NCBI GenBank assembly: GCA_958496175.1
Contig: OY292277.1
Location: forward strand, 46,573,050-46,637,049
From: Sisyra terminalis
Taxonomy: Eukaryota; Arthropoda; Insecta; Neuroptera; Sisyridae
DNA: 64,000 nucleotides
Direction: 5' to 3'
Shown here one piece after another: positions 57,501 to 64,000 of the stretch; positions within the stretch are counted from its first letter, which is position 1, and the number at the start of each line of letters is the position of its first letter. The position numbers and the translations under genes are program-made. Below the pieces are notes generated by a model. That model was not told where the DNA came from. It did not search any database and saw nothing but the letters and a program-made list of their open reading frames with translations.

Positions 57501-60500
57501 CATCTCTGTAGATAGTGGCATTTATCTCTTAGATAACAGTTTATTCAGAGGACAGAAAGCATGCGTATTTTTGTCTAAGGATAGTGATACGTATAGGATA
57601 AGTCTGTAGAAATTTGAAAGATGAATTTTAATCCATTCAATAGATATCTTAAGGTTTTGATTTATCTATCAGTGAAAATATCGATTCCGAATCTAATAAC
57701 TTTAAAAATCTTTCAATTACCCGAAACATTTGTTGAGAAGTTCCTTCGTTTTCCAAAACAACGTCGACAATTCCTTGCTTCAAAATGCCTCCCGTGATCT
57801 CCTGGATCGAAACCAAACTTCCATTAACCGAAGGATTTGCCGCAAACGAGCGTGAAAACGCCGTCGTCAATCCTCGCTGTCCCAATACATTATAATTATT
57901 GATTTTTGATTCTTTGGTAATGATTTCACGAATAGTTTGAGCAAAAATGCAATTTGCATCGCCAATCATTCGCAAGCGTTGCAATAAATATTGTTTAACT
58001 TCGTATGTTTTATCGTTGGATAGCAAAAAGTGGATCAATTCCGTTAAAACTTCTTTGCTCGGATCCTTTTCGAGGATGATGTCCAAGGCCAAGGTGCGAC
58101 AAGTGGAGTCATACGGACGAGTAATTTGGAAAAAAACTTTCCGAGCCAAACTCAAAACCGATGCATTCCAGAACTTGGGTTCGAAGGACCGCAAAGCTTT
58201 CATTGCGACAACGTAAACTTTACGGTTACCTTTGGTAATTATGTCGATGAGGTGTGGAATTGTTGCTTCGTGTTTGAGATTTTTTAAGGCACGTAGATGT
58301 TGAACTTTGCAGTCATCAGAATTGCACGTGGATAGTCCAGTTTCCAATGTTTTACGTATAGAATCTACGATCTAAATTTTCAAGTTATTTAGTTGTTTAA
58401 TAAACATACAGGGTGATATTATAGTGAAAAGATAAAAAAATTAAAAGGCATTAGATAGAATTGACTATTTCAAAGGTGTTTAAATAATCCAGAAAAAATA
58501 GATATTTAACTTAGATTTAAATAATTAGTTTCCACTGATCCCACTTTTACATTCCCAGAGCAGAGTTTAATTGAACCGGTTTTCCACACAATAGACTATC
58601 TTGTGGAATTCAAAATAATAAAAGGGGTACAACCAACATTGCGTAAATCACCGAATTCGATAATATTTTATATTTAGATACACCTCAAAATTTCTTTAAT
58701 AAAAGACTTTATAGACTAAAGATATTTCTTTGAATTCTATATCATTTGTCGGCAAAAAGAAGAAAATCTTACATGTAAATGATCTTTATTTTCGGGAATG
58801 CTACGAAAGCGATTCGCCATTGAGCCCAATGCTAACAAAATAGTTTCTTGAAGCTTTTGATTCGTTAAAGCTTTTTGGGCGAGATGGTGCACGTCGTTCA
58901 AGACTTGAAGTGGAGGATGACTTCCCATCGACAATGCCCAAAAGTATCTTTCACAATAGTCCAAGTTATTGTCGTCCTTCAACTTCAAAACTTTCATGAC
59001 CGCATCATGAGCTTGACTTGTTTGGGCGAAGCCCAATAAATCGTATAGTTGTGATCTAAAAGTGAAATACTTTAGAAAAAAATCGGTTTCATTGTTTTAG
59101 ACTTACAAAATATCCTTGTGTCTGGTATGTTTTAATAGTTTAACAATTTCATCTTGTCCAGCTTTTCGTACAGCTGAAATTAATTTGAGAAAAGCATTGG
59201 CCGATTTGACCGTTCCGATTTGATTGTCTTTTAGGTGGTTTTTGTTTTCTTGGATTAGTTGTGTAAGTGTTGGACATGAGGTTGCTGGGGAGCAACTTTC
59301 GTTTTCGGGTTGGGTCACTAAGGTTTCTTCGTTGTAGTAGGGTCCAAGTTGAGGAATTACTTGGTCGAAACTTTTGGTATTGTAAACTGTAAGTGAAGAG
59401 CTGCGTTGAACTGAATTTAGGGTGAGGACTTGGATGGATTTAACGTTGGCACCGACTTCTTGTTTAATGGTGACCCGCATTTCGTGGAATTCTTCCGATG
59501 TGATCGAATCGATGACATTGTTGGGCACATTTAGTTTATAAGTAGCCGTTCGTTGAGATTTTACTTGGGTTGAAAGAATTTTGTCCGGATGGAAGATATG
59601 CGGAAGATCATTCCCACTTTTGCATGAGGATTTTGTTTTAAGGAACGAATGTGGATCTAGTGAAGTGTATGTGGCATCACAATATCCGGAGGCATCGATT
59701 TCGTGGGTTTTGACATCCAGGAGTTGGAACTAAAAACAAATTATAGTATCAGTATTAAAACAAAAATGCAATATTCGTATTTCATCCTGTAACCATATTC
59801 AGGAACATTAAGATTGATAATAAATCAGACGTTAATGTTTTGTTTTTCAATAATTCCCATTGTTGAAATTTCAAAATTAAATTCTGATAATCAAGAATTC
59901 ATTGTTGAAATTTTAAAATTGAATTTCGTTTGATTATTGTAACGAAAGTTTACGAAATGCTTTCTATTAACATGTGGCCTATTTTTGAAAGGGTATCAGC
60001 CGGTTTGTATAATAAAAGTGCCCCCGCGGCTTTTTCGATTTAAAGTCAAGGGATCGTTTTGATACTAAATAAAAAAAAACTTAGCCAAATTTTCAGCTTT
60101 TTATCGCAAGCGGTTTTTGAGTATTTCGAAATACTCGAAAACTGCTTGCGATAAAAAGCTGAAAATTTGGCTATTTTTCATTTATTTAGTATCAAAACGA
60201 TTTCCTGACTTTGAATCGACAAAGCCGCGGGGGTACTTTTACCATACTAACCAGCCTATACTCTTTAAAATAAATGTTCATCAATTTATACCCTATAGGT
60301 ACCCACGGAGTATAGACAGTGGCGTAGCTACCTAGGGGCTAGACGGGGCAGTGCCCCGGAACCCTCAAGCTCAGGGGGCCCTTGAATTATTACCAGAAAT
60401 CTCGATCGAACTGAACTTTTGGAAATTCATCAAGCCTGGATTTAAACGAAGTCATTGATACTTTTGCGAAAACTAAAGCTGGGAATAAATTGCAAATATA

Positions 60501-62554
60501 ATTGTTATTAAGTCAGTTGGTAGGGCCGACCTTTATATAATAATCCCTTGAATCTTTTCGATTTCGTTTTATTAGCCAAACCTACACCAAATATTAATTG
60601 TAATTTATGTTGTTACTGTTTAATATTTTAATTATCTGCCCTGCAGTGCACAAAAAGAAACTTAAGTAGCTTAGTATTTTTGAAGTATTTGTATATTTCA
60701 TATTTTTATGTGATAAAACCTAATCCGTTTACATAGCAGAGGGCCCCATTTTTTAATTTGCCCCAGGGCCTTTGGTTACTTAGCTACGCCACTGAGTATA
60801 GATACTTACAGTATCTATTTTCTCACAAACGAAATCATTTCTTTCACAAACTTCTACAAAAGATTTCCTATCAATTGGTAAAAAAAATTTTTGGAAAATT
60901 CAAATTTTAAAATTTTCTTGGCTTATCTGTACAGAATTCAATTTATAATTACTTGAAACAAACTGGCGATTCCTTTTTTTAAATTAACAATCGAAAGTGT
61001 ATCTTGTTCATGGATGAAGACTTTTTCGATAGCTCCTTTATTCCATAAAACGTAAATGGGATGATTTGTCATTTCCTCCAACTCAGACGAATGTGGTACG
61101 AATCCTTCAGGAGTTGGAGCTTTGCGTGACATAATATTTAAACTTGGATCAAGCATCTAAAATTAAAAACGGTAAAAAAATCAGTAAATAGTTAATTTCA
61201 TATTATATAAATAATAGACTGATGCAAAAAAATGCTGATTTTTTTTTTCTTAATTATATCGAAAATATTGTTGGAAATGACAAAAAAAAGTCCTGTGAAA
61301 GTTCAAGCTCTTAATATTTAAAGGTGCCACATCGCCAATTTGGATTTTCCATTTAAATAACATGGGGACAATATTCTCTTGCACTTTGGAATTTTATAGC
61401 TCACGTTGGTGACAATATTTCGGAATGACCAAGGTATATTCTTGTAGAAAATTGAACGATCTACAAAAAAGGTCTCTAATCAAGTTTTTGATATATTTAT
61501 TCCTTCAAAAGTTATTCGAGGTCAAAGTTGAACAAAAGAGAAATTTTCTCATTTTTTTTTTGACGCAACCATCAATTTTATGAGAAAATTTTATAGGACA
61601 TTTTTTGTAGAGCACTTTGTTTCCTATAACTTATCTCTATAAAAAATTTTGATATTTTTCACAGGTCCTACGTTATTTGCATTAAACTAAAAATATTCGT
61701 AATTTTATTGTTTTAAATTGATAATATTCCCTGAATTATTATATTTTTAACATAAAAATTATTTTTTTTATTTTAATTAAATAACTTAGGACCTGTGAAA
61801 AATATCAAAAACTTTTATACATTTAAGTTATAGGAAAAAATGTCCTATAAAATTTTCTCATAAAATTGATGGTTGCGTCAAAAAATTAAAAAAATATTCA
61901 TATTTCTCTTTAGTTTAACTTTGACCTCGAATAACTTTTGAAGGAATTAATATATCATAAACTTGTAACAGACCTTTTTTTTTAGATCGTTCAACTTTCT
62001 ACAAGAGTATACCTTAGTCATTCCGAAATATTGTCACCAACGTGAGCTATAAAATTCCAAAGTGCAAGAGAATATTGTTCCCATGTTATTTAAATGGAAA
62101 TTCGAAATTTGCGATGCGGGACCTCTTAATATTAATATTAAAACCTTAAACTTTCACAGGATTTTTTTTTGTCATTCCCAACAATATTTTCGATATAATT
62201 AAGAATAATTCAATATATTTTTTGAATCAGTCTAATAAATAATCTTACTTCAATTTTGAGGAGTTTTACGTGGTTATCTTCAGCATGTTCCCACACACTA
62301 GAGACATAAACGGTGGCATCGATCTGAAATCCAACGCTGGTGTTTTTGTAGTGGGCGACATCGTCGAGAATCACAACCGTATACATGGAATAACTCCAGG
62401 TGTTTCCCAATTTGAAGACAATATCGCGGAAAATAGACGAAGCTGCAACACCTCCGGCAACTGTTTCACTTGGTGCTGATAAAAGCACGAATCCAGATAC
62501 CATCGGACGCCATAGCAACATACACAACAATATGTAAACCAAAAACCGGAGCAT
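51527..62554 (-). CDS. Mtp: Microsomal triglyceride transfer protein large subunit, complete, 918 aa
   Basis: ER-lumen lipid transfer protein that, with protein disulphide isomerase, loads lipid on apolipophorin-type lipoproteins in fat body and gut. Nine exons (5' to 3'): 62249-62554, 60953-61156, 59107-59729, 58773-59055, 57721-58371, 56283-56501, 56060-56214, 55819-55986, 51527-51674; all introns GT-AG, intron phases 0,0,2,0,0,0,2,2. Residues 1-21 are a signal peptide (MLRFLVYILLCMLLW). Residues about 25-600 are the vitellogenin-type lipid transport domain with its helical repeats (LRALKNLKHEATIPHLIDII). The C-terminal sheets follow: EVSTAGMEVSVLGVQLRPFV and GQGELMGHVWSG, then VDTSFV..QVEMSLSAEPRLNLV and the terminal KVERIPGSKHRLRK ... 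NNEMC shared with other MTPs. Human MTTP is 894 aa, so length fits. Start: ATG 62554; the two codons read as Met/Leu further up are TTG. Introns 1, 2, 5 and 8 carry transposons. Confidence 0.94.
52158..53074 (-). pseudogene. Decayed mariner in Mtp intron 8, 917 bp
   Basis: Inverted ends CCACCTTGAGCAAAAAGTTC and its complement, flanked by TA. On the minus strand the pieces RPLTSKTDENINKVK, RKLTIREIAEG and YGSIQDILVSNLGFRR (helix-turn-helix of SETMAR-type mariners) and DLVPCDFFLC (third Asp region) are visible but broken by stops; a block between them is deleted. The plus frame at 52245 is a by-product. Confidence 0.8.
53075..54116. other. Mtp intron 8 sequence, no feature
   Basis: AT-rich intron. 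CATTCCCTCA/TTTGTCCCAAACTTAA words repeat around 53095-53180, a small local duplication. Confidence 0.4.
54117..54375. repeat. Tandem duplication (about 130 bp) spanning a Tc1 end
   Basis: ACCCTTAAAAGCT...TCAGATTG and the Tc1 end ACAGAGGTGTNAAAATTATT occur at 54117-54240 and again at 54250-54375. Confidence 0.8.
54320..54795 (-). pseudogene. Tc1-like element with transposase fragment, 476 bp
   Basis: Inverted ends CAGAGGTGTGAAAATTATTA and its complement (54768-54795), TA on both sides. The minus frame 54457-54690 has GTDRIYIVKDTMRQDQYIQV and FMQDRAPCHKAKKV (second catalytic Asp), with the third catalytic block deleted. Same family as 56891. Confidence 0.85.
54836..55496. mobile_element. hAT non-autonomous element, 661 bp, in Mtp intron 8
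   Basis: Perfect 8-bp duplication TGGTCTAA (54828-54835, 55497-55504). Right end complements to TTGTTTCTTAACCTGTGG plus TCCGCGGACCCC; left end GTCAGAACCTAATC...CCGCGGACCCC is a degenerate version. It contains the MITE at 55002-55141. Confidence 0.82.
55002..55141 (+). mobile_element. About 140-bp MITE (AAGGTTTATAAA ends), copy 3
   Basis: Ends AAGGTTTATAAAACACACAG and CTGTGTAATTTACAAACCTT; inner sequence as in 8585 and 41772 with a short deletion after ACAGGTG. Nested in the hAT element at 54836. Confidence 0.85.
56640..56830 (+). repeat. Tc1 3'-end relic in Mtp intron 5
   Basis: Matches 44255-44460 (ATTAAATATTAAACAATTMA, AACCCAAAATAAAATA) at roughly 80 percent by eye. Directly followed by the Tc1 element at 56891 of another family. 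Confidence 0.6.
56891..57508 (+). pseudogene. Tc1-like element, 618 bp, transposase C-terminal half intact
   Basis: Inverted ends CAGAGGTGTGAAAATTATTA and complement, TA on both sides. The plus frame 56965-57309 keeps TGRIYIVEGTMRQDQYIHV, FMQDGAPCHKAKKVIDFL (second Asp) and SPDANPIENFWVILKKKL (Glu, DD34E spacing), but the N-terminal half with the DNA-binding domain and first Asp is deleted. Sits in Mtp intron 5, opposite strand. Confidence 0.88.
59983..60270. repeat. 288-bp fold-back in Mtp intron 2
   Basis: Arms meet near 60120 (GAGTATTTCG/CGAAATACTC) and pair over GCCAAATTTTCAGCTTTTTA and the GCCCCCGCGGCTTT block. No duplication was identified. The hAT copy at 60317 is 46 bp away. Confidence 0.8.
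60317..60794 (+). mobile_element. hAT-derived element, internally deleted, 478 bp, copy 4
   Basis: Same ends as the 711-bp copies and a perfect 8-bp duplication AGTATAGA. Deletion joins GGAAATTCA to TCAAGCCTGG, removing most of the dimerisation frame; a 2-base overlap (CA) marks the junction. Lies in Mtp intron 2. Confidence 0.92.
61215..62234. mobile_element. Long fold-back element, 1020 bp, fills Mtp intron 1
   Basis: Perfect 8-bp duplication ATAAATAA (61207-61214, 62235-62242). Ends TAGACTGATGCAAAA and TTTTTTGAATCAGTCTA. Arms of about 480 bp (ATATCGAAAATATTGTTGG; AAATTGAACGATCTACAAAA). In gene orientation the exon 1 donor GTAAGA (62243-62248) is followed at once by the target duplication and then the element. 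Without it intron 1 would be 64 bp. Confidence 0.93.
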
Positions 62555-62637
62555 TGCTAATTTTTTTCTTCTTCGCAACAATCACTTCAGCAACTAAAAC
62601 CAAACAAAAAAATCACCACATCAACCACCACATCCAA

Positions 62638-62690
62638 ACTGAGCACTGATCTCTTGAACTTGAAAAAAACTTATGATAGTTCCTTATCTG
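62638..62690 (-). promoter_or_regulatory. Candidate Mtp core promoter with GATA site
   Basis: Two initiator-like TCAGT motifs (62638-62642 and 62645-62649, minus strand) lie about 85-95 bases before ATG 62554. A CAGATAAGGA match to the GATA-factor site is at 62682-62690, some 40 bases further up, with another GATA-like ATCATAAG beside it. GATA factors drive fat-body and gut genes in insects, which fits an MTP; this is inference. Confidence 0.33.
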
Positions 62691-63501
62691 TCTTCAATAT
62701 TTATTTAAAGCATTTATTTTTTTTTCCTTTTAAAATTCGCCTCAATGTCACTAATATTGATAAAACCCACAGGATATGGGTATTGTGTATTAAAATTTCG
62801 GTAAAACTTTGGCCATTTGCCTTAGTAAACTTCTTTAATGTTAAGTGCCAACTCCTAAAAGTAGAAAAAAGTGTGATTTATCTGTATTTTTCATCTTTCG
62901 ATAAATTGTCTATATTTGAATCTCAATGATCTTTGGTTCGACCTTGGCCTACCGACTGAACTCACTAATGAAAAAATAACGGAAATCAAACCAGATTACT
63001 TCTTATGGAGCTGTTTTATGTGTTTAAAACTTGATATCGTCTTGAAAATGACTTTAAACATTCCCAAACCAAAAACATCTCAATAAATTTTTAATCATTT
63101 TCTAAGAACTGTAAATGCTCGACTTACGTAATTCAACTTCATAATTACGTAGATTTTTTAAATTGGATGTTGGAGTTCTACAATAGACCTAACGCACATG
63201 TTCTTAAAATTAATTTCAAATGTTTTAAACTACTAGTAATATCAAAACATAAAGTAACTGTTAATTTTTAACTTAACTTGATAAAATCTAAGAAATATTT
63301 ATTAAAAATGCCAAAAAAATTGTTAAATTTAAAATACTTAAAACTAGCTCCTATTAGCCTGGCAAATAAAATGACGTCACTGTACATAAACTACAAAATC
63401 CCACGAACAAATGTTTTCCTATGACAAATGTATTTAGTAAAGGTTTTGCGATGATCAGTATGGCGAATTGGTCCCAAATGGGAACCTATATCGAAACTTA
63501 A
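62691..63501. other. No gene seen upstream of Mtp
   Basis: AT-rich; the frame at 62654-62929 has no recognisable content. Confidence 0.35.
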
Positions 63502-63756
63502 GGGGGCATCCATTAATTACGTGAAACAATTTTAGCTATTTTTCGATCTACCCTTCCCCCTGGGAACGATTTTATGAGATTTTTCTCGACCCCTTCCCTT
63601 AATATCACGTGATTTTTTTTTTAAATGCGTACTTCTATTGTAAATTAAGTTAATCTGCGATTCGATTACATTAGATTTATTTTAAAAAGTTAAGTGAAAA
63701 AAATTTGCTCAACATCCCCTACCCCTAAATGTGTTACGTAATTAATGGATGTCCCC
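63502..63756. mobile_element. MITE with GGGGGCATCCATTAATTACG ends, 255 bp
   Basis: Inverted ends GGGGGCATCCATTAATTACG and ACGTAATTAATGGATGTCCC. Left flank TTAA and right flank ATAA could be a degenerate TTAA target, which would suggest a piggyBac-type source. No coding content. The remaining bases to 64000 show nothing. Confidence 0.75.
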
Positions 63757-64000
63757 ATAAAAAGTATACCCCCAACCCTATGAAAAAAATAAATATTGTT
63801 TATTTGTATATCAATATCTACTTATATGATAATTACCTTTTAGAATTGGAGAAATTGATCTTAAAGAAGAGAAAAAACTTCTTGTGTTCAATATTTATTG
63901 AAATTAAAGAAAAAATACAATAGTAATCGTCACTGTTATAATAAATTACAGTTGGAATACTTGGAGTCTCAAATAATTCTTTTAACACCTAGCAGGATGT

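Overview
The window is a stretch of AT-rich insect nuclear DNA, most likely from a beetle. Direct evidence: spliced genes with short GT-AG introns (51-73 bp), a mariner with an intact transposase, jockey-type LINE remains, and many DNA-transposon derivatives. The beetle guess rests on a BMP9/10-type TGF-beta ligand, a type I recall as kept in Tribolium and missing from Drosophila. It is an inference; no search was run.

Three well-supported gene regions sit in the right-hand third. (1) Two Arg/Cys-rich sperm-chromatin (protamine-like) genes, each with an MST-HMG-box-like block, lie at 45971-46627 and 49214-49882 on the + strand. (2) Between them is a complete three-exon BMP9/10-type ligand gene, 46895-49009 (+), 383 aa. 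(3) On the - strand, 51527-62554 is a complete nine-exon microsomal triglyceride transfer protein gene (Mtp), 918 aa, reconstructed exon by exon with matching splice phases.

The left two thirds (1-45 kb) are mostly intergenic or very long introns packed with repeats. I found several short exon candidates there that show coding character and compatible splice phases but match no protein I recognise: + strand at 984-1202, 7113-7190, 9015-9170, 9275-9444 and 15360-15494; - strand at 39103-39121, 31250-31419, 26083-26179 and 20231-20475. They are reported with low confidence.

Mobile DNA dominates. There is an intact mariner nested in a LINE tail; four copies of one hAT-derived family (three exactly 711 bp, each with the same 411-nt open frame starting at the first base of the element); several long fold-back elements with 8-bp target duplications, one of which fills almost all of Mtp intron 1 and starts 14 bp past its 5' splice site; pogo-like and other MITEs; tRNA-derived SINEs; a Helitron-like element; Tc1 and mariner relics; and a recurrent hairpin motif (CTGANGAA-stem-GAAA) inside several fold-backs that resembles part of a hammerhead ribozyme. 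I see no CRISPR, rRNA or intact tRNA gene.
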